This document shows, piece after piece, positions 35,157-44,180 of a stretch of DNA of 46,219 nt (position 1 is the stretch's first letter; each line of letters begins with the position of its first letter). The position numbers were made by a program, and so were the translations under genes. The stretch covers positions 1-46,219 of the forward strand of contig NZ_JAAQRO010000007.1 in assembly GCF_012070565.1 (NCBI RefSeq), given 5' to 3'. The notes under the pieces were generated by a model. The model saw nothing but the letters and a program-made list of their open reading frames with translations. It was not told the DNA's origin and ran no database searches. This DNA comes from Anaerosporobacter faecicola (GTDB lineage: Bacteria; Bacillota; Clostridia; Lachnospirales; Lachnospiraceae).

Positions 35157-35208
35157 CCTATTCTATAATTATTCAATACGTTACAAACCCATAAGGAGGT
35201 TACATATA

Positions 35209-36156
35209 ATGAAAACAAAGATATTTATCGATGGAAGCGAAGGAACTACTGGGCTTCGTATTAACGAACGTTTTGCTGGACGTGATGATATCGACTTGAT
35301 CACCATAGACCCTGCTTTAAGAAAAGACCCAACAGAGGTAAAAAAGAAGATTAATGAATCGGATATTACATTCTTGTGTCTTCCTGATGCTGCAGCCAGA
35401 GAGGCTGTTCAATTAATAGAGAATGATCATGTTCGCATTATTGATTCTTCTACTGCACATCGTACCGAAGCTGGCTGGGCTTACGGTTTTCCAGAATTAT
35501 CAGTCGAACACAGAAAAGCAATTGAGACAGGACGTTTTGTCGCTGTTCCAGGTTGTCATGCAACCGGATTAGTTTCCCTTGTTTACCCACTGGTAGCTGG
35601 CAATATTCTTCCTAAGGATTATCCTGTTACTAGTTTCTCCTTAACTGGTTACAGTGGTGGTGGCAAAAAAATGATTGCAGAGTATGAAGAGGAATCTCGT
35701 GCAATGGAATACTCTGCTCCAAGAGAATATGCTCTCAGTCAACAACATAAACACCTAAAAGAGATGAAATACATTCCTGGCTTAACAAGAGAACCATTAT
35801 TTTCCCCAATTGTTGCAGACTATTACAGCGGAATGGTTGTTTCTCTTCCTCTATACACGTCTATGTTAACAGGAACTCCTTCTCCAGAAGATATACATGC
35901 CTACTTAACGAACTATTATGCAAATCAACCATTTATCAAAGTTATGCCTTTGGGTTCGGAAGCAGATAGCCGTGGTTTCCTAAGTGGCATTAGCTGTACA
36001 GGCTGGGATGGTTTACGAATCTTTGTTACAGGAAATGAAGAACGTATGGTTATCTCTTCTCAATTCGATAACCTTGGAAAAGGGGCTTCTGGTGCTGCCA
36101 TCCAATGTCTTAACATCATGCTTGGTTGTGATCCAACAAAAGGTTTGAATCTGTAA
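35209..36156 (+). CDS. argC: N-acetyl-gamma-glutamyl-phosphate reductase (short type)
   Basis: The 315-residue enzyme reduces N-acetylglutamyl phosphate to the semialdehyde with NADPH in arginine synthesis. It shows the nucleotide loop DGSEGTTGLR (8-17), the active-site block VPGCHATG with Cys116, and the GYSGGGKKM segment. Length fits the short type-2 ArgC. AAGGAGG precedes the ATG. It is alone here, without argJBD, and its promoter region carries ArgR-like boxes. It shares a bidirectional terminator with the convergent GH13 gene. Confidence 0.95.
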   Translation: MKTKIFIDGSEGTTGLRINERFAGRDDIDLITIDPALRKDPTEVKKKINESDITFLCLPDAAAREAVQLIENDHVRIIDSSTAHRTEAGWAYGFPELSVEHRKAIETGRFVAVPGCHATGLVSLVYPLVAGNILPKDYPVTSFSLTGYSGGGKKMIAEYEEESRAMEYSAPREYALSQQHKHLKEMKYIPGLTREPLFSPIVADYYSGMVVSLPLYTSMLTGTPSPEDIHAYLTNYYANQPFIKVMPLGSEADSRGFLSGISCTGWDGLRIFVTGNEERMVISSQFDNLGKGASGAAIQCLNIMLGCDPTKGLNL

Positions 36157-36180
36157 GTACTAATAGACGATCGGTAATAA

Positions 36181-36249
36181 AAAAACAATTTTCTTTAATC
36201 AAATGTTCTGTTTTTGAACATTATTTAAAGAAAATTGTTTTTTATTTTT
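36181..36249. terminator. Bidirectional terminator, argC / GH13 gene
   Basis: Stem ACAATTTTCTTTAA (36185-36198 with 36225-36238), inner ATGTTC/GAACAT stem, and T-runs on both exits. Confidence 0.9.
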
Positions 36250-36277
36250 GTTGTTTTATGCTAATGCAAAGTTTGTA

Positions 36278-37831
36278 TTAGATTGTAAAGAATGTTACGC
36301 TTGTTGCTGGAACGGTAAGCATTCCTGCTTTTAATGAAGCTTTATCACCATAATGATACAAGACTTGTTTTGCTTCCTTGGTTTCTATCTTACAGGTTAC
36401 TTCTTGTCCGGATGGATTGATGGCAACTAACACCTGTTGTGTCTTTCCATCTCTGCGATATACAAGGGGATATGCATGATCCTCTACATATTCAAACGCA
36501 ATCGTTGCATTGCTTTGTAATGCTTCATTCTCTAATCGAATCTTTGTTAATGCTTGTACATGATGAAGTAAAGAATCCGGATCTTCTTCCTGTTTCTTCA
36601 CAGTTGGGCGTTGTTCATTGGTATCCATCGGAATATAGAGTTTGTCCGGACTTGCTGTAGAGAATCCGTCATTCACTCCATCCCCCCATTGCATTGGCGT
36701 TCTTGCACCCGTTCTGCTAAATCCACCTTCAACTGATTGCAGATTTTCTACATATTGCATACCAATCTCATCACCGTAATAGATAAATGGTGCTCCTGGC
36801 ATCGATAGCAAGAATGCAAACGCAATCTTCATCTCCTCTTCATCAAGCCAATGGCGCATACGTGGCATATCATGATTTCCACTAGGAATACAGATTAATC
36901 CTTTTCCATTGGTAGCTTGATAGTTCTTCTTATAGGTATCGACAAATTCCTTGCAATCACCTTTTCCTCTTTTTGAGAAGAATGGCTCATCCACGCGGAA
37001 TAGGTCCATATAATGAGAAGGGCCAAAATGTAACAAAAAGTCCATATGAAAACCACCCTTCAGCGATTTATCTGGTTCTCCCCATTCTGAAATCATCGCC
37101 GCATCAGGATATCGCTCTTCCATAAACGTACGTACCTTTTGCCAAAAAGCAATGGTTGCTTCACCACTCTCATCGCCTTTTACCATACTGCCTGCCATAT
37201 CAACACGGAAACCATCACAACCCATATCTAACCAGAATGCCATAATATCCTGCATGGCAATACGAGAAGCCGTTGCTTCTTCAGAATCCGGTCCAAATTG
37301 CCAGCTTTCCGTTGGATGTGCAAATCCATAATTAAGAGCTGGTTGTGTAGAGAAGAAATTCACCGCACAGGAGCCATCACGGTCCGATATACCACGTATA
37401 CACCCCGCTATGTTATTGACTCCATCAAAACCTTTCCATATATCATCTGTCCATATATAACGATCTGTATATGCATTCTTTTCCGCTTTCATTGATTCCT
37501 TGAACCATGGATGTTCCACAGATGTATGTCCAGGAACCAAATCCAAAATTATATGCATATTCCTATTATGGATTTCTTCAAATAATTCTCTTAATTCTTC
37601 ATTGGATCCATAGCGTGGTGCAGCCTTATAGTAATCTGCAACATCGTATCCTGCATCAGAAAAAGGTGAAGCAAAGCAGGGATTCATCCAAATTGCATTA
37701 CAACCTAATGCTTGTATATGATCCAATCTCCTCTTGATTCCGTTAAAATCACCAATACCATCTGCATTGGAATCTTGAAAACTTTGTGGATAAATTTCAT
37801 AAAATATTGCTTGATCTAACCATTCTACCAT
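36278..37831 (-). CDS. GH13 alpha-glucosidase-type enzyme
   Basis: The 517-residue (beta/alpha)8-barrel enzyme of the alpha-amylase superfamily has DGFRVDMAG with nucleophile Asp211, ISEWGEP with acid/base Glu249 and SGNHDMPR with Asp321, plus the calcium-type motif NADGIGD (22-28). N-terminal layout resembles oligo-1,6-glucosidase, alpha-glucosidase and trehalose-6-phosphate hydrolase. No signal peptide is present, so it hydrolyses imported oligosaccharides in the cytoplasm. GAGAGGA precedes the ATG. It is divergent from an AraC regulator across a 450-bp region with the 150-bp repeats; the regulator probably controls it. Confidence 0.9.
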   Translation of the reverse strand: MVEWLDQAIFYEIYPQSFQDSNADGIGDFNGIKRRLDHIQALGCNAIWMNPCFASPFSDAGYDVADYYKAAPRYGSNEELRELFEEIHNRNMHIILDLVPGHTSVEHPWFKESMKAEKNAYTDRYIWTDDIWKGFDGVNNIAGCIRGISDRDGSCAVNFFSTQPALNYGFAHPTESWQFGPDSEEATASRIAMQDIMAFWLDMGCDGFRVDMAGSMVKGDESGEATIAFWQKVRTFMEERYPDAAMISEWGEPDKSLKGGFHMDFLLHFGPSHYMDLFRVDEPFFSKRGKGDCKEFVDTYKKNYQATNGKGLICIPSGNHDMPRMRHWLDEEEMKIAFAFLLSMPGAPFIYYGDEIGMQYVENLQSVEGGFSRTGARTPMQWGDGVNDGFSTASPDKLYIPMDTNEQRPTVKKQEEDPDSLLHHVQALTKIRLENEALQSNATIAFEYVEDHAYPLVYRRDGKTQQVLVAINPSGQEVTCKIETKEAKQVLYHYGDKASLKAGMLTVPATSVTFFTI

Positions 37832-37895
37832 AATTATATATCCTCTCTTTCATCACTATTGGTTCACTCCTAATAGTAGTATATCTCTGTTATTT

Positions 37896-37924
37896 ATGAT
37901 ATACTTGTATAAAATCCATGTAAA
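37896..37924 (-). promoter_or_regulatory. Promoter of GH13 gene
   Basis: Minus-strand TTTACA (37924-37919), 17 bp, TATCAT (37901-37896). The first 150-bp repeat begins about 20 bp upstream of the -35. Confidence 0.6.
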
Positions 37925-37942
37925 ATAACACAATTTCCATCT

Positions 37943-38266
37943 GCAAGGGTCAACAAGTCATATACACGACCGGCTTGCACATAAGTGTATATGACCTGGT
38001 GACCCGCTAAACATGAGCAAGTAGCGCCTTTGCGCGGATTGCGAATGTTTAGAATTGTGGGAGTTGCTATGCAACGGAACAATTCTTGTATCGCAAGGGT
38101 CAACAAGTCATATACACGACCGGCTTGCACATAAGTGTATATGACCTGGTGACCCGCTAAACATGAGCAAGTAGCGCTTTTGCGCGGATTGCGAATGTTT
38201 AGAATTGTGGGAGTTGCTATGCAACGGAACAATTCGTGCATCGCAAGGGTCAACAAGTCATCTCAA
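37943..38266. repeat. Two tandem 150-bp three-hairpin elements plus a 19-bp third start
   Basis: GCAAGGGTCAACAAGTCAT begins at 37943, 38093 and 38243, an exact 150-bp period. Units one and two differ at only a few positions; unit three breaks off after 19 bp at the AraC ribosome site. Each unit holds three hairpins: (1) GGGTCA...GTCATATACAC with GTGTATATGAC...TGACCC; (2) CTAAACAT...GCGC with GCGC...ATGTTTAG; (3) GAATTGT...GTTGC with GCAAC...ACAATTC. Because 150 is a multiple of three, an open frame with an internal duplication appears on the minus strand; I treat it as an artefact. Confidence 0.9.
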
Positions 38267-38279
38267 TCTAGGAGGTCTC

Positions 38280-39164
38280 ATGAAAGAACAGTATAAGGAG
38301 CAACGTACACGAGGTAGTATTCTATTTCCCTTTGAACAATATAATATGATAAATCCAGCAGGGAATCTCTTCGTACCTTATCACTGGCATAATGAAATTG
38401 AGTTAATCTACCTGCATTCTGGTACCCTGACTCTTTGGATTGAAGAGAATGAATATCATCTAAAACCTGGTGATCTGTACTTTATCAATATGGAAACACT
38501 CCATCAATTTGCTTCCAATGACCGCAGTACCTGCTATTTTGCCTATGTATTCCCATTGGAATCCCTAACGTTCTCTTCCTCCGATTATTGTGAAACGCTT
38601 TTGCAACCTTTGCTTAACCACTCCTTACGATTTCCAGATTATCTTTCCAAAAAACACCCTTTGTATCAAACGGTGCAGAAAGAAATTATGGAATTAATCC
38701 GGCTTAATGAAGAAAAAGAGTATGGATATGAATTAATCACGAAAGCCTGTATATTAAAAGTGATTGGATATCTGGTTCACGGAAATCTACTTGTTTCTCC
38801 TACTCACCAGCTGCATCAGACCTTTCTACAGAGAAATGATAGTAAGAAACTAATCCTTTCTTATATTAATAATCACTATGAAACCGCAATCCACCTAGAA
38901 GATCTAGCGAAACTACTCCATATGTCTCCCAAATACTTCAGTCAATATTTTAAGAAGAATTTCTCTATGACGTTTATGGATTATGTAACCCGTTTTCGCA
39001 TAGAAAAAGCCAGCATCCTATTACGTGATACCAGCTACCCTGTTATGGAGATTGGTTTTTTAGTTGGTTATGAAAACTTTAGCTATTTTATCCGAACCTT
39101 TAAACGAATTCTAGGGATGACTCCTGCCAAATACCGTATTGCTTCCTCAAAAAAGGAATGTTAG
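38280..39164 (+). CDS. AraC family transcriptional regulator
   Basis: The 294-residue protein has an N-terminal cupin-type sensor domain (about 20-110; VPYHWHNEIELIYLHSG and LKPGDLYFINMETLHQF) and a C-terminal double helix-turn-helix of AraC type (about 190-290; HLEDLAKLLHMSPKYFSQYFKK and MEIGFLVGYENFSYFIRTFKR). I start it at ATG 38280, with AGGAGG 4-5 nt upstream; a frame reaching back to 38205 would run through the repeat. It most likely activates the divergent GH13 gene in response to a sugar. Its last codons overlap the terminator of the convergent WXG100 cluster. Confidence 0.93.
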   Translation: MKEQYKEQRTRGSILFPFEQYNMINPAGNLFVPYHWHNEIELIYLHSGTLTLWIEENEYHLKPGDLYFINMETLHQFASNDRSTCYFAYVFPLESLTFSSSDYCETLLQPLLNHSLRFPDYLSKKHPLYQTVQKEIMELIRLNEEKEYGYELITKACILKVIGYLVHGNLLVSPTHQLHQTFLQRNDSKKLILSYINNHYETAIHLEDLAKLLHMSPKYFSQYFKKNFSMTFMDYVTRFRIEKASILLRDTSYPVMEIGFLVGYENFSYFIRTFKRILGMTPAKYRIASSKKEC

Positions 39165-39183
39165 ACGTATCCAACATTCCTTT
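39149..39183 (-). terminator. Terminator of the WXG100 cluster
   Basis: AAAGGAATGTT/AACATTCCTTT stem (39152-39162 with 39173-39183), followed on the minus strand by TTTTTTGA. It overlaps the AraC stop codon. Confidence 0.8.
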
Positions 39184-39227
39184 CTGCTCAGTGACCGTAT
39201 AAATTGTTTTGTTTCTATACTCTTATC

Positions 39228-39527
39228 TTAGTTAATTTTGAATGCATCAGCAACTTGTTGATCTGCATCTTCAATTGCATCAGCAGCTCCATCAAGTTGT
39301 TTTACAATTCCTTCCATGACAGCTGGGAAATCCTTTGTCAACATTGGACTAAATGTATCAGTGAATGTGATAACAAATTGCGATTGTGCAGCACCTTCCC
39401 AACTTGCTGTTACCTCCTCAATCTTACTATTTAGAGCTGCAACTTCTTGATCAATCGCCTCTTTTTTTGTTGTAATGAAATCAGCAGCATCTCTTAATTC
39501 TTGTGGTGTCATTTTAATTGTTAACAT
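39228..39527 (-). CDS. WXG100 family type VII secretion target
   Basis: The 99-residue all-helical protein has the WXG motif (W43-E-G45) in the turn between two long helices and a C-terminal segment DADQQVADAF resembling the YxxxD/E secretion signal region. EsxA-like proteins are exported by type VII secretion as helical-hairpin dimers, often as partners of large effectors. AGGAGG precedes the ATG. It is the last gene of the cluster and lies 70 bp after the second WXG-like gene. Confidence 0.9.
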   Translation of the reverse strand: MLTIKMTPQELRDAADFITTKKEAIDQEVAALNSKIEEVTASWEGAAQSQFVITFTDTFSPMLTKDFPAVMEGIVKQLDGAADAIEDADQQVADAFKIN

Positions 39528-39598
39528 ATTCTTTTTTCCTCCTAAATATATTATTTATAATCTCGGTTTGAACCGAAGTTACCAATGGTTTTTATGAA

Positions 39599-39904
39599 TT
39601 AGGAATCAAGACCAATCGCTAACTCATTTGCTTTTTGAATCAGCGAGTCATACTCTGTCTTGGCATACCCTAATTCCGTTTTTAAGAATTCTAGTACTTT
39701 TAGATATACATCTACATTCTTCGCCCAGCTATCATCATACTTTTTAAAGAATGCCTCCCCACCTTCACTTTGCCAGTAAACTGCTTTTAAATCTTCAATT
39801 GTTTTTGTTAGATCTTCTTTTAATGTGTCAATCTCTTTATAGATTGTCTCATACTCCGTAATCGCTGTTTGAATTGCAGCTGTATCTACCTTCAAGTCGT
39901 ACAT
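39599..39904 (-). CDS. WXG100-like protein with variant motif
   Basis: The 101-residue two-helix protein has the turn WQSEGGEAF (W44 to F52) instead of strict W-x-G, a variant found among type VII-associated small proteins. Start ATG 39904 has GAAGGAG 8 nt upstream; the earlier GTG 39913 overlaps that site. It likely pairs with another WXG100 protein of the cluster. It begins 14 bp after the TPR gene stop, so it is co-transcribed. Confidence 0.85.
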   Translation of the reverse strand: MYDLKVDTAAIQTAITEYETIYKEIDTLKEDLTKTIEDLKAVYWQSEGGEAFFKKYDDSWAKNVDVYLKVLEFLKTELGYAKTEYDSLIQKANELAIGLDS

Positions 39905-39918
39905 GTCCTTCACTCCTT

Positions 39919-41232
39919 CTATTGGGGAATATACATCGTAGGATTCATTGTTTTCGCAATAGCAATTTCTTCCTCTGCTTTCTTGTCTTCTCCTTTAGCA
40001 CGTAAGATATGGCTCCGAATTAAATGTAAATCCGCACTATTCTTATAGATCAACATAACATAGTCTACTAATTCCAGTGCCTTATCATATTCTTCGATAT
40101 CTTTTAAACACATACAGCGAAACAGATAACAATCAAAATTCGTTGAATCTTCAAATGTTCTCTTTCTATAGTACGAGATTGCCTCCAAGTACTCCTTTTT
40201 ATAACCCATTCCCATCTTCTTTACTGCAACTGCCTGATAATACCAACCGGCGGTACTAAAATTATCTGCTGGTTCAACTTTTGTAAGAAGTTCCGCATGA
40301 CTTAACAGTTTTGCATATTCTCCTAAAATCATGTAGATGTTCAATAGATAGTAGTGGCTTTCCGTATCAATCTGTTCTACCTGTTCATATAGAATTGCAT
40401 CTTCTAATAGCTTGGCTGCTTGCTCTAATTTTTCCTGTTGCATATACAACTTTGCCTTTTCTACCATTAGATTTCTCATATCTTCATCGGAAGTTGTCAT
40501 ACCTTCTAATTTTTCTATATATGTAATCGCTTCACTTGATTTTTGACGTACTGCAAGAAGTCGTATACGATCAAACATAATCTCTGTATCACTAGGAAAC
40601 AGAATTTCTGCTTTATCAAGAACCTCTTCTGCCTCGTCATACCGATTTAACAATATATACGCTCCTGCAGTCATATGATAGCCCTCGAACTGATCTGGAC
40701 AATTAAGTATTAATTCCTTGCTGGCTTGTAATGCTTCTTCGAACTCTCCTATTTGTAGATATAAAGATGCTTTTCGTACACGATAACTTGGTTCAATTGG
40801 ATCCTGATAAATGGCTTTAGAATAGTTACGAATTGCCATATCAACATTTCCATGCTGTTCATATACCAGGGCTAAATTATAATAGATCCGGCTATCTGCA
40901 TATCCTAGCGAGATGGCTTTATTATAGTTCTTAACCCCTTCCATAAAGTTATCTAATACAAACGCTACATTCCCGAGATGATAATAAATATTGGGATTTT
41001 CTCGATCGAGTATCTTGGCTTTTTCAAAACTCTTTTGGGCTCGAGTATACTCTTCTAGATTGGCATATATAATTCCCTCTGTAATATAGATCTCTGTTTC
41101 CATTTGATCGATCTGTTTTGCCTTATCAAGATAAAGTAATGCTTCCTGATATAATCTTTGTCCAAGCAATAGTTTTGCCTGTTGTATGTATTCTTGTGAA
41201 TCCTCCATTATTATCTTGTTCTTTACTGACAT
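39919..41232 (-). CDS. TPR repeat protein
   Basis: The 437-residue soluble protein is made almost wholly of tetratricopeptide repeats, about 11-12 units of 34 residues with the usual small residues (for example PNIYYHLGNVAFVLDNF near 79-95). TPR solenoids bind helical peptides; inside this cluster it may be a cytoplasmic chaperone for the WXG proteins or the large effector, although that is a guess. AAGGAGG precedes the ATG, and it overlaps the Cys-rich gene by 10 bp. Confidence 0.88.
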   Translation of the reverse strand: MSVKNKIIMEDSQEYIQQAKLLLGQRLYQEALLYLDKAKQIDQMETEIYITEGIIYANLEEYTRAQKSFEKAKILDRENPNIYYHLGNVAFVLDNFMEGVKNYNKAISLGYADSRIYYNLALVYEQHGNVDMAIRNYSKAIYQDPIEPSYRVRKASLYLQIGEFEEALQASKELILNCPDQFEGYHMTAGAYILLNRYDEAEEVLDKAEILFPSDTEIMFDRIRLLAVRQKSSEAITYIEKLEGMTTSDEDMRNLMVEKAKLYMQQEKLEQAAKLLEDAILYEQVEQIDTESHYYLLNIYMILGEYAKLLSHAELLTKVEPADNFSTAGWYYQAVAVKKMGMGYKKEYLEAISYYRKRTFEDSTNFDCYLFRCMCLKDIEEYDKALELVDYVMLIYKNSADLHLIRSHILRAKGEDKKAEEEIAIAKTMNPTMYIPQ

Positions 41233-41438
41233 GATGAAACCTCCTTATATCGTAATGTACATTTATTCTGTGTAGAATCCTTATATCTGCATTGCCAACA
41301 CTCCACATGGTCTGTATTCTTATACACCTGATCACACTTTAGCTGATTCAAGCATTCATCACAGCCTCTTCTCTCAATCTCCTCGCATTCTTCTACACAA
41401 TCAATCATCTCTCTTTTTTTCCGTCTAAATAATCCCAT
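41223..41438 (-). CDS. Small cysteine-rich protein
   Basis: The 71-residue protein has nine cysteines arranged as CVEEC, CDEC, CWQC and singles, after a basic start MGLFRRKKRE. It looks like a small zinc-binding protein with two treble-clef or ribbon-like sites. Start ATG 41438 has AAAGGAG 7 nt upstream; the longer frame to 41456 begins inside that ribosome site. It overlaps the TPR gene by 10 bp. No family recognised; conserved association with the cluster would be the key test. Confidence 0.75.
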   Translation of the reverse strand: MGLFRRKKREMIDCVEECEEIERRGCDECLNQLKCDQVYKNTDHVECWQCRYKDSTQNKCTLRYKEVSSCQ

Positions 41439-41472
41439 GGTATCTCCTTTATCCAATAGAAAACTACTGCTC

Positions 41473-42135
41473 CTATTCAGACGCTATCGTTTTCCATTCA
41501 ATTTGTAAATCTGTGGCTTTTACGATCTCTGACTTGAATTCCTCAAGATATTCCACTGGATATACCCAGTAAATATGATAGGGTTCCTCTAAGTTACCTG
41601 TATTCTTACTTTGATGATCGACTTTACCTGATATATAATCTACGTACTGTGTCTTTACTGATATTCCATACACTTCAAATCTTTGCTGGCATTCGTTCCA
41701 GATAATCCTTGTTATGTCGTTATATTCGAAGCTGATCTCTGTTTTCATCCTACTACTTGTGTTTCGCATACCGTAAACATTTTGTAATTCAGTATCCGTT
41801 AGTAGCAATACTTCGTCTATTTTTAATTGTAATGCTCCTAAACACCTTCCCTTACGTACATAGGTACTTATAACATAGGCGAGAAACAATAGAAAGCAAC
41901 AGCCACCTGCCACTATGAATGTATCACCAACTTGCTCATAACCATAATAGTTTTCCCTTGTAAGCTCTGTATTTGTCATTTTATTAATCCAATAAATCGA
42001 AAAGATTGTACAACTAATACACGCAGCAAGCAGCATAAATCTTGCAAATCTGCTACTCTTCCATCTTGGATGTACTTTGTATATCGTCTTGCGCAGATAT
42101 TTCAACCTTTTTCTGTCCGTCTCATATTGCCTCAT
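41473..42135 (-). CDS. Hypothetical membrane protein in WXG100 cluster
   Basis: The 220-residue protein has a basic N-terminus, two membrane helices (about 31-50 and 72-93) and a C-terminal cytoplasmic domain of about 125 residues with a PH-like strand pattern (VYGMRNTSSRMKTEISFEYN near 120-139). Not recognised. AAGGAGG precedes the ATG. It lies 30 bp after the putative effector gene, a place where immunity or docking proteins are often found; a role in protecting against the effector is possible but unsupported. Confidence 0.75.
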   Translation of the reverse strand: MRQYETDRKRLKYLRKTIYKVHPRWKSSRFARFMLLAACISCTIFSIYWINKMTNTELTRENYYGYEQVGDTFIVAGGCCFLLFLAYVISTYVRKGRCLGALQLKIDEVLLLTDTELQNVYGMRNTSSRMKTEISFEYNDITRIIWNECQQRFEVYGISVKTQYVDYISGKVDHQSKNTGNLEEPYHIYWVYPVEYLEEFKSEIVKATDLQIEWKTIASE

Positions 42136-42165
42136 TCCAAATCCTCCTTATCAAATTAAACTTGA

Positions 42166-43686
42166 TCAGAATGTTGTAACCGGTTTTATATTGCCTAAAT
42201 GTTCGGATATACTTCCTATACTCTCCTTAATGCTTTTAATATTATCCATTCCTTCACTAAAATTATTGGCCTTGGAATCCATGGATTTGTAGATTTCCTT
42301 GATCCTTCCTGTGATATCTGACATGGATACGATGTTAATATCTCCAGATGAAGCACTTGTACTAAAATTCGTCAAACCAGTGCTCGTCAATTTTAAAATG
42401 TTCTTCATACCCTTAACATTATCTATGGTATTGGCGCTACTCATTTTCCCTACTGTATCACTCCATACTTTCGTCGCATTCTTTCCTACTTCAACTTTTA
42501 GTAAACCAGCATAACGGCTTCTCGCGTCCGCTGATGTTGCCAAACTTGTTGCTGTCTGTTTGATATTAAATTTCCATTCATAACGGATCGTATCCTTGAT
42601 CGTTGCAGGGTTAAAATGAAAATTCACATCCGCTTTAAACTTTGATGCAATCTGGCATCTTACATTAGGATTGGTTACTAATGTCTTCAATCCATCTCGG
42701 AAGCTCTTAAATGTTACAACTGCATCTCCTTTTACATTTCTTGCAGACTTATCTAAAAACACTTTTAACAGTCCTTTGCTTTCATTTCCAACTAAGTTCT
42801 TAATAGCTGGTAATCTCTTGCCTAATTCCGCTACACTAGATACAATCGTGACAACCGCACATCCTGCTTCAACAATATCGATTCCTCCTGCCAAGACACT
42901 TAATGCCGTATTTCCTGTTTTACTTCCTGTATCCGTCTTTCTAAGTAAAGTTGTAAACTTTGTTACCTTGGATAGCTTCAATGCGTATGCCGGGTCGGAG
43001 CTTTCACACGCGATTGCCTTCCCATTCTCACAGCAGGTTACCAGACCATCTATGATTGCAATGCTTGATCCTATTATTGCACAGATTGCTACAAGTCCCA
43101 CTCCCCCGGTTAGAACTGTTACGGCAATTACAGCAACTGCGATTCCGATACATACAATCGCCTTTCCTATATTCGTCCAATACTTTCCACCCTCATAACG
43201 ATACCAATCCTTAACGCTGTCCCAGGTATTATCAACCCAGTTTCCCGCATGAGAGAATCCATTACTGATTGTACGTGCTAAGTCTCCGGAGTTAGAAAAG
43301 CCACATGACAGATAGGTAAAAAACTGTGTAACAGGATTTATCTTCATATTGTTGTTACTCCGGAATTCTTCTGCATCCTTCTTGAATAAATCAGCAACTT
43401 TTTTATCGATCGCTTTTGCACCTACGGTATCATCATCTACGAACTTTTCCAGTTTCGCTGCATAATCCGTGTAAATGGTACTTTTCTTCTGCAACTTCGT
43501 AATCTTATCATTGACATTACCAATGGTATTACTTGTATATGTTGTATTACTCCCCTTCAAATCATCAATCTTATTAATAATCTTCTTTTGCAATGCGCTT
43601 ACATAATCGTCTGCAGATTCCGCCACATTTTTTGCATGTTTTGCAGCTTTATATATATGATCATAATTAAGTACAATCGTTCCCAT
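42166..43686 (-). CDS. Putative type VII secretion effector (LXG/YwqJ-like position)
   Basis: The 506-residue protein has an N-terminal helical region (about 1-110) like an LXG/WXG stalk. It is followed by a strongly hydrophobic Gly/Ala/Val segment (about 172-215, two membrane helices), a second hydrophobic patch (about 262-285) and a Ser/Thr/Lys-rich C-terminal domain of about 200 residues with no toxin motif I can name. Gene order after a YwqI-like and a YwqH-like protein matches Bacillus ywqH-ywqI-ywqJ, where the third gene is a secreted toxin. AAAGGAGG precedes the ATG. A pore-forming or membrane-inserting effector is a guess. Confidence 0.7.
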   Translation of the reverse strand: MGTIVLNYDHIYKAAKHAKNVAESADDYVSALQKKIINKIDDLKGSNTTYTSNTIGNVNDKITKLQKKSTIYTDYAAKLEKFVDDDTVGAKAIDKKVADLFKKDAEEFRSNNNMKINPVTQFFTYLSCGFSNSGDLARTISNGFSHAGNWVDNTWDSVKDWYRYEGGKYWTNIGKAIVCIGIAVAVIAVTVLTGGVGLVAICAIIGSSIAIIDGLVTCCENGKAIACESSDPAYALKLSKVTKFTTLLRKTDTGSKTGNTALSVLAGGIDIVEAGCAVVTIVSSVAELGKRLPAIKNLVGNESKGLLKVFLDKSARNVKGDAVVTFKSFRDGLKTLVTNPNVRCQIASKFKADVNFHFNPATIKDTIRYEWKFNIKQTATSLATSADARSRYAGLLKVEVGKNATKVWSDTVGKMSSANTIDNVKGMKNILKLTSTGLTNFSTSASSGDINIVSMSDITGRIKEIYKSMDSKANNFSEGMDNIKSIKESIGSISEHLGNIKPVTTF

Positions 43687-43742
43687 ATAGACCTCCTTTG
43701 TAATTTACTCTCCCACAAACTCTTATACCTACATTCGGTATT

Positions 43743-44165
43743 CTATTTCGGTGTTCCCTTCTTTTTTTCTTCCTCTTCTTTTCTTTCTCTCTCTTCCTCT
43801 TCTTCGATTTGACGTTCCAAGGATGAGATCTCTGCTTTTATCGTATTGATTTTATCGTTGGCAGCGGATTTATCTAACACAAGATTGGATCTCGCCGCTG
43901 ATAAATCCCCATCTTCCCCTATACTTTTTTCCTTGTTCGCCTCAATTTGGCCATTCACCGTTTGTATATGTACATGGTCCACAAAACCATCTTCACTTTT
44001 TTCAATTAGCTTATCTATGTATGTATTAACGTCATCAATATCATCAACGAATTTGCTATCTAGATTTGATATAATATCTCCTAACTGTTTATATCGTTTT
44101 TCATAAGTTTTGAGTTCCTCCTGCTTCTCACGAAGTTGTTCTTTTAAACTCGATAATGCAGACAT
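43743..44165 (-). CDS. Coiled-coil protein, DUF5082/YwqH-like
   Basis: The 140-residue protein is a long coiled coil (about 1-55 and 95-132) with a highly charged Glu/Arg/Lys end. It resembles YwqH/DUF5082 proteins encoded beside type VII effectors, which bind the effector stalk before export. Start ATG 44165 has AAAGGAG 7 nt upstream; a GTG one codon earlier is possible. It lies 15 bp after the first WXG100 gene and 56 bp before the effector gene. Confidence 0.75.
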   Translation of the reverse strand: MSALSSLKEQLREKQEELKTYEKRYKQLGDIISNLDSKFVDDIDDVNTYIDKLIEKSEDGFVDHVHIQTVNGQIEANKEKSIGEDGDLSAARSNLVLDKSAANDKINTIKAEISSLERQIEEEEERERKEEEEKKKGTPK

Positions 44166-44180
44166 CACGATACTCCTTTC

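Noticed and set aside
34988-35208. T-box or riboswitch in the argC leader
   Set aside because: The leader after the predicted start is only about 80 nt, with no T-box sequence or terminator/antiterminator pair; ArgR-like boxes explain it better.
37894-38256. Minus-strand 120-codon frame with an internal duplicated segment
   Set aside because: It is open only because the 150-bp repeat is a multiple of three; it has no ribosome site, and hairpin stems explain the sequence.
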